From Penaeus vannamei (Eukaryota; Arthropoda; Malacostraca; Decapoda; Penaeidae), in the NCBI RefSeq assembly GCF_042767895.1, contig NC_091550.1, positions 5,722,359 through 5,786,358 of the forward strand: a stretch of DNA of 64,000 nucleotides, in the 5' to 3' direction. The first letter of the stretch is position 1. Each line of letters opens with the position of its first letter. A model generated the notes under the pieces. It saw only the letters and a program-made list of their open reading frames with translations, did not search any database and was not told where the DNA came from. This document shows, one piece after another, positions 24,061 to 35,200 of the stretch. A program made the translations under genes and the position numbers.

Positions 24061-25029
24061 AAAGAGAGAAAACACAGAGAAAGAGATTAAGAAAGAAAGA
24101 GAGAAAAACAAAGAAAGATCACGTGGGGGAGAAACAGAAATACAAAGGGGGGGGGGATTTTAGAAGCAGGAATGTGGGAGGGTGAAACGGTCGTGTTTAG
24201 ATGCCGGATCGTGGGGGGGAAAGTAGAAATACGGTGGATTGTAGATGCGTGTGTGGGGACGAAGAAGACGCGAGTGAGGGAGAAACTAGAGCGTGGGGGG
24301 GAAGTAGAAATTCAGGGGAGGATTGTGTGGTGATGAAGCATGCACGTGTGTGGGGGGGGAGGGGGGAGGGGGGCTAGAGTGTGGTGGAAAAGCAGAAACA
24401 GGTTGTAGATTGGGGGGGGAAGAAACTAGAGCGTGGGGGTAAAGCAGAATCACAAGGGGGGGGGGGAATTGTAGAGGAATGTGTGGGGTTGTGGGTGTGC
24501 GTGTTGGGGTAGGAACTGGGACTTTGGGGGAAAGGCAGAAATATAGGGAAGAATTGGAGAAAAATGCGTGAAGATGAGGGAGGCTCGTGCAGGGGAGAAA
24601 TGGAGAAAGTGGAGCGTGGGGGAGAAGCAGAAATAAGGAAGAGGAATGTGGGGGGGAGGAGAAGGAGGCGGGTGAGGGGGAGAAACTAGAGCGTGGGGGA
24701 AAAAGATGAAATACAGGGGAGGATTGGAGAGGAATGGGGATGAGGGAGCCTCGTGTAGGGGAGAAACTAGAGCGTGGGGGGGAAAAAAACATAAATACCG
24801 GGGAAGAATGAGGGTGGGGGGATGAAACAGGGAGAAACTAGAGCATGGGAGAAAAAACAGAAATATAGAAGATTGTAGAAGAACGTGTAGAGATGAGGGA
24901 AACGCGTCTGGGGGAGAAACTAGAGCGTGGGGGGGAAAGCAGAAAGGAGCGTTGGGAGATAATCTAGAATGTGGGGGAGAAATAGAAATACAGGGAAGGA
25001 ATGTGGGAGGAAGTGGGGGAGGAGATGAA
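24061..25029 (+). repeat. Degenerate G-rich repeat with AGAAACTAGAGCGTGGGGG
   Basis: The motif AGAAACTAGAGCGTGGGGG recurs near 24281, 24421, 24681, 24761, 24832 and 24915, spaced irregularly (about 70-260 bp), with GAAATACAGGGGAGGATTG-like and GATGAGGGAG-like sequences between. G runs of 6-10 are frequent. The minus-strand frames here are Pro/Ser/His low complexity. Confidence 0.75.
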
Positions 25030-25608
25030 ACAGGAGCAGGGAAACAGGAAATTGTGGGGGAAGCGTGAAATAAAAAAGTGTGATGGGACCGGAAGTGCGA
25101 ATAGAAGTGCGTATCCAGAATAGAGAAGCGGAAGTGTGTAAGAAAAAAAATACGATGGGGCAGAAGCATGAACTGAAGTGTAGAGAAGAGGTTGTGAAGA
25201 GAAAAGTGTGATGGGAGTATGTGAAAAGAAAGCGTATTACGAACTGAAGCGTGGACGAGCTGAAGTGTTATAAGCGTGACGAGAAGTAATAGAAAGCCAA
25301 AGGGAGCTGAAGTGTCCAGAATTAAAAAAAAAAAAAAAATGATCTGAGCTGAAGCGTGAAAAAGAAGTGTATTGAGAGAGGAAGTGTCGGGAAGCGGAAG
25401 CATTGGAGGTTGAAAGGAAGTATCAAAAGCAGGATTATCGGAGTAAGCTGATGTTTTATGAAGCGGGAATGAAGCGGGGGGGAGGGGAGGGGGGGCAAGT
25501 TGGGACTAGAGGAGGTAGGGGAGCGAGAAGTGTAGGGAAGTGTGGGCAAAATAAGGAGTGCGGGGGAAATGAAGCGAGCTTGTGGGCAAGGCTGAGCGTG
25601 CGAGAGGG
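25030..25608 (+). repeat. Low-copy degenerate GAAGTGTG sequence
   Basis: GAAGTG-type words are dispersed without a fixed period. At about 25076 the order AAGTGTGATGGGACC, GGAAGTGCGAATA, GAAGTGCGT matches the order of sub-motifs in the 62-bp repeat that dominates 37-47.6 kb, but in one diverged copy. Near 25207 a second diverged relative is seen (AAAGTGTGATGGGAG). Confidence 0.7.
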
Positions 25609-26180
25609 AAAAGTGTGATGGCCGTTGAAGTGTACAGGAAAAAAGTGTGATGGCCGTTGAAGTGTACAGGAAAAAGTGTGATGGCCGTTGAAGTGTACAG
25701 GAAAAAGTGTGATGGCCGTTGAAGTGTACAGGAAAAAGTGTGATGGCCGTTGAAGTGTACAGGAAAAAGTGTGATGGCCGTTGAAGTGTACAGGAAAAAG
25801 TGTGATGGCCGTTGAAGTGTACAGGAAAAAGTGTGATGGCCGTTGAAGTGTACAGGAAAAAGTGTGATGGCCGTTGAAGTGTACAGGAAAAAGTGTGATG
25901 GCCGTTTAAGTGTACAGGAAAAAGTGTGATGGCCGTTGAAGTGTACAGGAAGAAGTGTGATGGCCGTTGAAGTGTTCAGGAAAAAGTGTGATGGCCGTTG
26001 AAGTGTACAGGAAAAAGTGTGATGGCCGTTGAAGTGTACAGGAAAAAGTGTGATGGCCGCTGAAGTGTACAGGAAAAAGTGTGATGGCCGTTGAAGTGTA
26101 CAGGAAAAAGTGTGATGGCCGTTGAAGTGTACAGGAAAAAGTGTGATGGCCGTTGAAGTGTACAGGAAGAAGTGTGATGG
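25609..26180 (+). repeat. 31-bp minisatellite, about 18 copies
   Basis: The unit is AAAAAGTGTGATGGCCGTTG plus AAGTGTACAGG. Copies are nearly identical; single-base variants occur (for example GCCGTTTAAG and GCCGCTGAAG). It contains the AAGTGT core twice per unit. A period of 31 makes frames cycle every 31 residues. Confidence 0.97.
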
Positions 26181-26318
26181 GAGCAAAATATTGTGGTAGT
26201 GTGAATGGAACGAAGTGTGACCGAAGCAGAAATTTCGAGAAGCGACAGTGTGATGAGGACAGAAATTTGGGGAAGCAATAGTGTGAAGGGAAAACTGCAA
26301 CGGAAGCAGAAGTGTAAC
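26181..26318 (+). other. Degenerate GAAGTGTG spacer between two arrays
   Basis: A short low-copy stretch with GAAGTGTGACC, GAAGCAGAAATTT and CAGTGTGATG words, linking the 31-bp and 34-bp arrays. The related word order suggests both arrays grew out of sequence like this. Confidence 0.6.
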
Positions 26319-29300
26319 GAAGTGTGGAGAGGGAGGGTAGTGAAGCAAGAATGAGGAGGGGGGTGAAGCAAGAATGTGAAGTGTGGAGAGGGGGGAGTGA
26401 AGCAAGAATGAAGTGCGGAGATGGGGGAGTGAAGCAAGAATGTGAAGTGTGGAGAGGGGGGAGTGAAGCAAGAATGAAGTGCGGAGATGGGGGAGTGAAG
26501 CAAGAATGTGAAGTGTGGAGAGGGGGGAGTGAAGCAAGAATGTGAAGTGTGGAGAGGGGGGAGTGAATGTGTGGAGAGGGGGGAGTGAAGCAAGAATGTG
26601 AAGTGTGGAGAGGGGGGAGTGAAGCAAGATTGAAGTGCGGAGATGGGGGAGTGAAGCAAGAATGTGAAGTGTGGAGAGGGGGGAGTGAAGCAAGAATGTG
26701 GAGTGTGGAGAGGGAGGGTAGTGAAGCAAGAATGTGGAGTGTGGAGAGGGGGGAGTGAAGCAAGAATGTGAAGTGTGGAGAGGGGGGAGTGAAGCAAGAA
26801 TGTGAAGTGTGGAGAGGGGGGAGTGAAGCAAGAATGAAGTGCGGAGATGGGGGAGTGAAGCAAGAATGTGAAGTGTGGAGAGGGGGGAGTGAAGCAAGAA
26901 TGTGAAGTGTGGAGAGGGGGGAGTGAATGTGTGGAGAGGGGGGAGTGAAGCAAGAATGTGAAGTGTGGAGAGGGGGGAGTGAAGCAAGATTGAAGTGCGG
27001 AGATGGGGGAGTGAAGCAAGAATGTGAAGTGCGGAGATGGGGGAGTGAAGCAAGAATGTGAAGTGTGTAGAGGGGGGAGTGAAGCAAGAATGTGAAGTGT
27101 GGAGAGGGGGGAGTGAAGCAAGAATGTGAAGTGTGGAGAGGGGGGAGTGAAGCAAGAATGTGAAGTGTGGAGAGGGGGGAGTGAAGCAAGAATGTGAAGT
27201 GTGGAGAGGGGGGAGTGAGGCAAGAATGTGACGTCTGGAGAGGGGGGAGTGAAGCAAGAATGTGGTGTGGAGAGGGGGAGTGAAGCAAGAATGTGAAGTG
27301 TGGAGAGGGGGAGTGAAGCAAGAATGAGGAGGGGGTGAAGCAAGAATGAAGTGTGGAGAGGGGGGAGTGAAGCAAGAATGTGAAGTGTGGAGAGGGGGGA
27401 GTGAAGCAAGAATGTGAAGTGTGGAGAGGGGGGAGTGAAGCAAGAATGTGAAGTGTGGAGAGGGGGGAGTGAAGCAAGAATGTGAAGTGTGGAGAGGGGG
27501 GAGTGAGGCAAGAATGTGAAGTGTGGAGAGGGGGGAGTGAAGCAAGAATGTGAAGTGTGGAGAGGGGGGAGTGAAGCAAGAATGTGAAGTGTGGAGAGGG
27601 GGGAGTGAAGCAAGAATGTGAAGTGTGGAGAGGGGGGAGTGAGGCAAGAATGTGAAGTGTGGAGAGGGGGGAGTGAAGCAAGAATGTGGTGTGGAGAGGG
27701 GGAGTGAAGCAAGAATGTGAAGTGTGGAGAGGGGGAGTGAAGCAAGAATGAGGAGGGGGTGAAGCAAGAATGAAGTGTGGAGAGGGGGGAGTGAAGCAAG
27801 AATGTGAAGTGTGGAGAGCGGGGAGTGAGGCAAAAATGTGAAGTGTGTAGAGGGGGGAGTGAAGCAAGAATGTGAAGTGTGGAGAGGGGGGAGTGAAAGT
27901 TTGGAGAGGTGGGGGGGAGTGCAGCAAGAATGTGAGGTGTGGAGAGGGGGGAGTGAAGCAAGAATGTGAAGTGTGGAGAACGGGGAGTGAGGCAAAAATG
28001 TGCAGTGTGGAGAGGGGGGAGTGAAAGTATGGAGAGGGGGGGGGGAGTACAGCAAGAATGTGCAGTGTGGAGAGGGGGGAGTGAAGCAAGAATATAAAGT
28101 GTGGAGAGGGGGGAGTGAAGCAAGAATGTGAAGTGCGGAGAGGGAGAATAGTGAAGGAAGAATGTGAAGTGTGGAGAGGGGGGAGTGAAGCAAGAATGTG
28201 AAGTGTGGAGAGGGGGGACTGAAGCAAGAATGTGAAGTGTGGAGAGGGGGGGAGTGAAGCAAGAATGTGAAGTGGAGAGGGGGGAGTGAAAGTGTGGAGA
28301 GGGGAGAGGAGTGCAGCAAGAATGTGCAGTGTGGAGAGGGGGGTGTGAAGCAAGAATGTGAAGTGCGGAGAGGGAGGGTAGTGAAGCAAGAATGTGAAGT
28401 GTGGAGAGGGGAGTGAATCAAGAATGGGGAGGGGGTGAAGCAAGAATGTGAAGTGTGGAGAGGGGGGAGTGAAGCAAGAATGGGGAGTGGGTGAAGCAAG
28501 AATGTGAAGTGTGGAGAGGGGGGGGGAGTGCAGCAAGAATGTGCAGTGTGGAGAGGGGAGAGTGAAGCAAGAATGTGAAGTGTGGAGAGGGGGGAGTGAA
28601 GCGAGAATGTGAAGTGTGGAGAGGGAGTGAAGCAAGAATGTGAAGTGTGGAGAGGGGAGTGAAGCAAGAATGTGAAGTGTGGAGAGGGGGGGGGGAGTGC
28701 AGCAAGAATGTGCAGTGTGGAGAGGGGGAGTGAAGCAAGAATGTGAAGTGCGGAGAGGGAGGGTAGTGAAGCAAGAATGTGAAGTGTGGAGAGGGGAGTG
28801 AATCAAGAATGGGGAGGGGGTGAAGCAAGAATGTGAAGTGTGGAGAGGGGGGAGTGAAGCAAGAATGGGGAGGGGGTGAAGCAAGAATGTGAAGTGTGGA
28901 GAGGGGGGAGTGAAAGTGTGGAGAGGGGGGGGAGTGCAGCAAGAATGTGCAGTGTGGAGAGGGGGGAGTGAAGCAAGAATGTGAAGTGTGGAGAGGGGGG
29001 AGTGAAGCAAGAATGTGAAGTGTGGAGAGGGGGGAGTGAAGCAAGAATGTGAAGTGTGGAGAGGGGGGAGTGAAGCAAGAATGTGAAGTGTGGAGAGGGG
29101 GGAGTGAAGCAAGAATGTGAAGTGTGGAGAGGGGGGAGTGAAAGTGTGGAGAGGGGGGGGGGAGTGCAGCAAGAATGTGCAGTGTGGAGAGGGGGGAGTG
29201 AAGCAAGAATGTGAAGTGTGGAGAGGGGGGAGTGAAAGTGTGGAGAGGGGGGGGAGTGAAGCAAGAATGTGAAGTGTGGAGAGGGGGGAGTGAAGCAAGA

Positions 29301-32206
29301 ATGTGCAGTGTGGAGAGGGGGGAGTGAAGCAAGAATGTGAAGTGTGGAGAGGGGGGAGTGAAAGTGTGGAGAGGGGGGGGGGAGTCCAGCAAGAATGTGC
29401 AGTGTGGAGAGGGGGGAGTGAAGCAAGAATGTGAAGTGTGGAGAGGGGGGAGTGAAAGTGTGGAGAGGGGGGGAGTGCAGCAAGAATGTGCAGTGTGGAG
29501 AGGGGGGAGTGAAGCAAGAATGTGAAGTGTGGAGAGGGGGGAGTGAAGCAAGAATGTGAGGTGTGGAGAGGGGGGAGTGAAGCAAGAATGTGAAGTGTGG
29601 AGATGGGGGAGTGAAAGTGTGGAGAGGGGGGGGAGTGCAGCAAGAATGTGCAGTGTGGAGAGGGGGGAGTGAAGCAAGAATGTGCAGTGTGGAGAGGGGG
29701 GAGTGAAAGTGTGGACAGGGGGGGGGGGAGTGCAGCAAGAATGTGCAGTGTGGAGAGGGGGGAGTGAAGCAAGAATGTGCAGCGTGGAGAGGGGGGAGTG
29801 AAGCAAGAATGTGAAAGTGTGGAGAGGGGGGAGTGAAAGTGTGGAGAGGGGGGGGAGTGCAGCAAGAATGTGCAGTGTGGAGAGGGGGGAGTAAAGCAAG
29901 AATGTGAAGTGTGGAGAGGGGGGAGTGAAAGTGTGGAGAGGGGGGGAGTGCAGCAAGAATGTGCAGTGTGGAGAGGGGGGAGTAAAGCAAGAATGTGAAG
30001 TGTGGAGAGGGGGGAGTGAAAGTGTGGAGAGGGGGGGAGTGCAGCAAGAATGTGCAGTGTGGAGAGGGGGGAGTGAAGCAAGAATGTGAAGTGTGGAGAG
30101 GGGGGAGTGAAAGTGTGGAGAGGGGGGGAGTGCAGCAAGAATGTGCAGTGTGGAGAGGGGGGAGTAAAGCAAGAATGTGAAGTGTGGAGAGGGGGGAGTG
30201 AAGCAAGAATGTGAGGTGTGGAGAGGGGGGAGTGAAGCAAGAATGTGAAGTGTGGAGATGGGGGAGTGAAAGTGTGGAGAGGGGGGGGAGTGCAGCAAGA
30301 ATGTGCAGTGTGGAGAGGGGGGAGTGAAGCAAGAATGTGCAGTGTGGAGAGGGGGGAGTGAAAGTGTGGACAGGGGGGGGGGAGTGCAGCAAGAATGTGC
30401 AGTGTGGAGAGGGGGGAGTGAAGCAAGAATGTGCAGCGTGGAGAGGGGGGAGTGAAGCAAGAATGTGAAAGTGTGGAGAGGGGGGAGTGAAAGTGTGGAG
30501 AGGGGGGGGAGTGCAGCAAGAATGTGCAGTGTGGAGAGGGGGGAGTGAAGCAAGAATGTGAAGTGTGGAGAGGGGGAGTGAAGCAAGAATGTGAAGTGTG
30601 GAGAGGGGGGAGTGAAAGTGTGGAGAGGGGTGGGAGAGTGCAGCAAGAATGTGAAGTGTGGAGAGGGGGGAGTGAAGCAGGAATGTGCAGTGTGGAGAGG
30701 GGGGAGTGAAGCAAGAATGTGAAGTGTGGAGAGGGGGGAGTGAAAGTGTGGAGAGGGGGGGGGGGAGTGCAGCAAGAATGTGCAGTGTGGAGAGGGGGGA
30801 GTGAAGCAAGAATGTGAAGTGTGGAGAGAGGGGAGTGAAGCAAGAATGTGCAGTGTGGAGAGGGGGGAGTGAAGCAAGAATGTGAATTGCGGAGATGGGG
30901 GAGTGCAGCAAGAATGTGCAGCGTGGAGAAGGGGGGAGTGAAGCAAGAATGTGAAGTGTGGAGAGGGGGGAGTGAAAGTGTGGAGAGGGGGGGGGGAGTG
31001 CAGCAAGAATGTGCAGTGTGGAGAGGGGGGAGTGAAGCAAGAATGTGAAGTGTGGAGAGAGGGGAGTGAAGCAAGAATGTGAAGTGCGGAAATGGGGGAG
31101 TGCAGCAAGAATGTGCAGTGTGGAGAGGGGGGGAGTGAAGCAAGAATGTGAAGTGTGGAGAGGGGGGAGTGAAAGTGTGGAGAGGGGGGGGGGAGTGCAG
31201 CAAGAATGTGCAGTGTGGAGAGGGGGGAGTGAAGCAAGAATGTGAAGTACGGAGAGAGGGGAGTGAAGCAAGAATGTGCAGCGTGGAGAGGGGGGAGTGA
31301 AGCAAGAATGGGGAGGGGGTGAAGCAAGAATGTGAAGTGTGGAGAGGGGGACTGAAGCAAGAATGTGAAGTGCGGAGAGGGGGGAGTGAAGCAAGAATGT
31401 GAAGTGCGGAGAGGAAGGGTAGTGAAGCAAGAATGTGCAGTGTGGAGAGGGGGGAGTGCAGCAAGAATGTGCAGTGTAGAGAGGGGGGGGAGTGCAGCAA
31501 GAATATGCAGTGTGGAGAGGGGGGAGTGAAGCAAGAATGTGAAGTGCGGAGAGAGGGGAGTGAAGCAAGAATGTGCAGCGTGGAGAGGGGGGAGTGAAGC
31601 AAGAATGGGGAGGGGGTGAAGCAATAATGTGAAGTGTGGAGAGGGGGAGTGAAGCAAGAATGTGAAGTGCGGAGAGGGGGGAGTGAAGCAAGAATGTGAA
31701 GTGCGGAGAGGAAGGGTAGTGAAGCAAGAATGTGCAGTGTGGAGAGGGGGGAGTGAAGCAAGAATGTGTAGTGCGGAGAACAGGGAGTGAAGCAAGAATG
31801 TGAAGTGTGGAGAGGGGGAGTGAAGCAAGAATGGGTAGGGGGTGAAGCAAGAATGTGAAGTGTGGACAGGGGGAGTGAAGCAAGAATGTGAAGTGTGGAG
31901 AGGGGGGGAGTGAAGCAAGAATGTGACGTCTGGAGAGGGGGAGTGAAGCAAGAATGTGAAGTGTGGAGAGGGGGGAGTGAAGCAAGAATGTGAAGTGTGG
32001 AGAGGGGGGAGTGAAGCAAGAATGTGAAGTGTGGAAAGCGGGGAGTAAGGCAAAAAATGTGAAGTGTGGAGAGGGGGGAGTGAAGCAAGAATGTGAAGTG
32101 TGGAGAGGGGGGAGTGAAGCAAGAATGTGAAGTGTGGAGAGGGGGGAGTGAAGCAAGAATGTGAAGTGTGGAGAGGGAGGGTAGTGAAGCAAGAATATGA
32201 AGTGTG
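26319..32206 (+). repeat. 34-bp minisatellite, roughly 170 copies
   Basis: The unit is GTGAAGTGTGGAGAGGGGGG followed by AGTGAAGCAAGAAT. Variants include GTGCAGTGTGG, GGGGGGGGAGTGCAGCAAG, GAGTGAAAGTGTGG insertions and GAATGGGGAGGGGGTGAAG. Multi-unit duplications are visible (periods of about 655, 424, 360 and 297 bp). The minus strand is almost stop-free in all frames and translates to a 34-residue cycling pattern of His, Ser, Leu, Pro, Thr and Phe. Because the unit is not 3n this is not a coding repeat. Confidence 0.97.
29520..30835 (+). repeat. Tandem duplication of about 655 bp inside the 34-bp array
   Basis: Rare variants repeat in the same order: AATGTGAGGTGTGGAG near 29555 and 30209, and GTGGACAGGGGGGGG at 29711 and 30366, offset about 655 bp. 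A 91-bp subrepeat (three units with a shortened one) occurs at 29904-30180. Confidence 0.8.
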
Positions 32207-35200
32207 GGCAAAAGTGAGAGGGGGAGTGGGCAAAAGTGAGAGGAGGAGGGGGCAAAAGTGAGAGGGGAAGGGGGCAAAAGTGAAAGGGGGAGGGGGCAAA
32301 AGTGAGAGGGGGAGGGGGCAAAAGTAAGAAGGGGAGTGAGCAAAAGTGAGAGGGGGAGTGAGCAAAAGTGAGAGGGGGAGTGGGCAAAAGTGAGAGGGGG
32401 AGTGGACAAAAGTGAGAGGGGGAAGGGGGCAAAAGTGAGAGGGGGAGTGAGCAAAAGTGAGAGGGGGAGGGGGCAAAAGTGAGAGGGGGAGTGGGCAAAA
32501 GTGAGAGGGGGAAAAGAGCAAAAGTGAGAGGGGGAAAAGAGCAAAAGTGAGAGGGGGAGGGGGCAAAAGTGAGAGGGGGAGGGGGCAAAAGTGAGAGGGG
32601 GAGTGGGCAAAAGTGAGAGGGGGAGTGGGCAAAAGTGAGAGGGGGAGTGGGCAAAAGTGAAAGGGGGAGTGGGCAAAAGTGAGCGGGGGAGGGGGCAAAA
32701 GTGAAAGGGGGAGTGGGCAAAAGTGAGAAGGGAAGGGGGCAAAAGTGAGAGGGGGAGCGGGCAAAAGTGAGAGGGGGAGTGGGCAAAAGTGAGAGGGAGA
32801 TGGGCCAAAAGTGAGAGGGGGAAAAGAGCAAAAGTGAGAGGGGGAGGGGGCAAAAGTGAAAGGGGGAGTGGGCAAAAGTGAGAGGGGGAGTGGGCAAAAG
32901 TGAGAGGGGGAGTGGGCAAAAGTGAGAGGGGGAGCGGGCAAAAGTGAGAGGGGGAGTGGGCAGAAGTGAGAGGGGGAGTGGGCAAAAGTGAGAAGGGAAG
33001 GGGGCAAAAGTGCGAGGGGGAGGGGGCAAAAGTGAGAGGGGGAGTGGGCAAAAGTGAGAGGGGGATGGGGCAAAAGTGAGAGGGGGAAAAGAGCAAAAGC
33101 GAGAGGGGGAGGGGGCAAAAGTGAGAGGGGGAAAAGAGCAAAAGTGAGAGGGGGAGGGGGCAAAAGTGAGAGGGGGAGGGGGCAAAAGTGAGAGGTGGAG
33201 GGGGCAAAAGTGAGAGGGGGAGTGGGCAAAAGTGAGAGGGGGAAAAGAGGAAAAGTGAGAGGGGGAGGGGGCAAAAGTGAGAGGGGGAAAAGAGCAAAAG
33301 TGAGAGGGGGAGTGGGCAAAAGTGAGAAGGGAATGGGGCAAAAGTGAGAGGGGAAGGGGGCAAAAGTGAAAGGGGGAGTGGGCAAAAGTGAGAGGGGGAT
33401 GGGGCAAAAGTGAGAGGGGGAAAAGAGCAAAAGTGAGAGGGGGAGGGGGCAAAAGTGAAAGGGGGAAAAGAACAAAAGTGAGAGGGGGAGTGGGCAAAAG
33501 TGAGAGGGGGAGGGGGCGAAAGTGAGAGGGGGAGGGGGCAAAAGTGAGAGGGGGAGTGGGCAAAAGTGAGAAGGGGAAAAGAGCAAAAGTGAGAGGGGGA
33601 GGGGGCAAAAGTGAGAGGGGGAAAAGAGCAAAAGTGAGAGGGGGAGTGGGCAAAAGTGAGAGGGGGAGTGGGCAAAAGTGAGAGGGGGAGTGGGCAAAAG
33701 TGAGAGGAGGAGGGGGCAAAAGTGAGAGGGGAAGGGGGCAAAAGTGAAAGGGGGAGGGGGCAAAAGTGAGAGGGGGAGGGGGCAAAAGTGAGAGGGGGAG
33801 TGAGCAAAAGTGAGAGGGGGAGTGAGCAAAAGTGAGAGGGGGAGTGGGCAAAAGTGAGAGGGGGAGTGGACAAAAGTGAGAGGGGGAAGGGGGCAAAAGT
33901 GAGAGGGGGAGTGAGCAAAAGTGAGAGGGGGAGGGGGCAAAAGTGAGAGGGGGAGTGAGCAAAAGTGAGAGGGGGAGTGAGCAAAAGTGAGAGGGGGAGT
34001 GGGCAAAAGTGAGAGGGGGAGGTGGCAAAAGTGAGAGGGGGAGTGAGCAAAAGTGAGAGGGGGAGGTGGCAAAAGTGAGAGGGGGAGTGAGCAAAAGTGA
34101 GAGGGGGAGTGAGCAAAAGTGAGAGGGGGAGTGGGCAAAAGTGAGAGGGGGAGTGAGCAAAAGTGAGAGGGGGAGTGGGCAAAAGTGAGAGGGGGAGGTG
34201 GCAAAAGTGAGAGGGGGAGTGAGCAAAAGTGAGAGGGGGAGTGAGCAAAAGTGAGAGGGGGAGTGGGCAAAAGTGAGAGGGGGAGGGGGCAAAAGTGAGA
34301 GGGGGAGTGAGCAAAAGTGAGAGGGGGAGGTGGCAAAAGTGAGAGGGGGAGTGAGCAAAAGTGAGAGGGGGAGTGAGCAAAAGTGAGAGGGGGAGTGGGC
34401 AAAAGTGAGAGGGGGAGGGGGCAAAAGTGAGAGGGGGAGGGGGTAAAAGTGAGAGGGGGAGGGGGCAAAAGTGAGAGGGGGAGTGGGCAAAAGTGAGAGG
34501 GGGAGTGAGCAAAAGTGAGAGGGGGAGTGGGCAAAAGTGAGAGGGGGAGTGAGCAAAAGTGAGAGGGGGAGTGGGCAAAAGTGAGAGGGGGAGGGGGCAA
34601 AAGTGAGAGGGGGAGGGGGCAAAAGTGAGAGGGGGAGGGGGCAAAAGTGAGAGGGGGAGTGGGCAAAAGTGAGAGGGGGAGTGAACAAAAGTGAGAGGGG
34701 GAGTGAGCAAAAGTGAGAGGGGGAGTGGGCAAAAGTGAGAGGGGGAGAGGGCAAAAGTGAGAGGGGGAGGGGGCAAAAGTGAGAGGGGGAGTGGGCAAAA
34801 GTGAGAGGGGGAGTGAGCAAAAGTGAGAGGGGGAGTGAGCAAAAGTGAGAGGGGGAGGGGGCAAAAGTGAGAGGGGGAGGGGGCAAAAGTGAGAGGGGGA
34901 GTGAGCAAAAGTGAGAGGGGGAGGGGGCAAAAGTGAGAGGGGGAGTGAGCAAAAGTGAGAGGGGGAGGGGGCAAAAGTGAGAGGGGGAGGGGGCAAAAGT
35001 GAGAGGGGGAGGGGGCAAAAGTGAGAGGGGGAGTGGGCAAAAGTGAGAGGGGGAGGGGGCAAAAGTGAGAGGGGGAGTGAGCAAAAGTGAGAGGGGGAGG
35101 GGGCAAAAGTGAGAGGGGGAGGGGGCAAAAGTGAGAGGGGGAGTGAGCAAAAGTGAGAGGGGGAGGGGGCAAAAGTGAGAGGGGGAGTGGGCAAAAGTGA

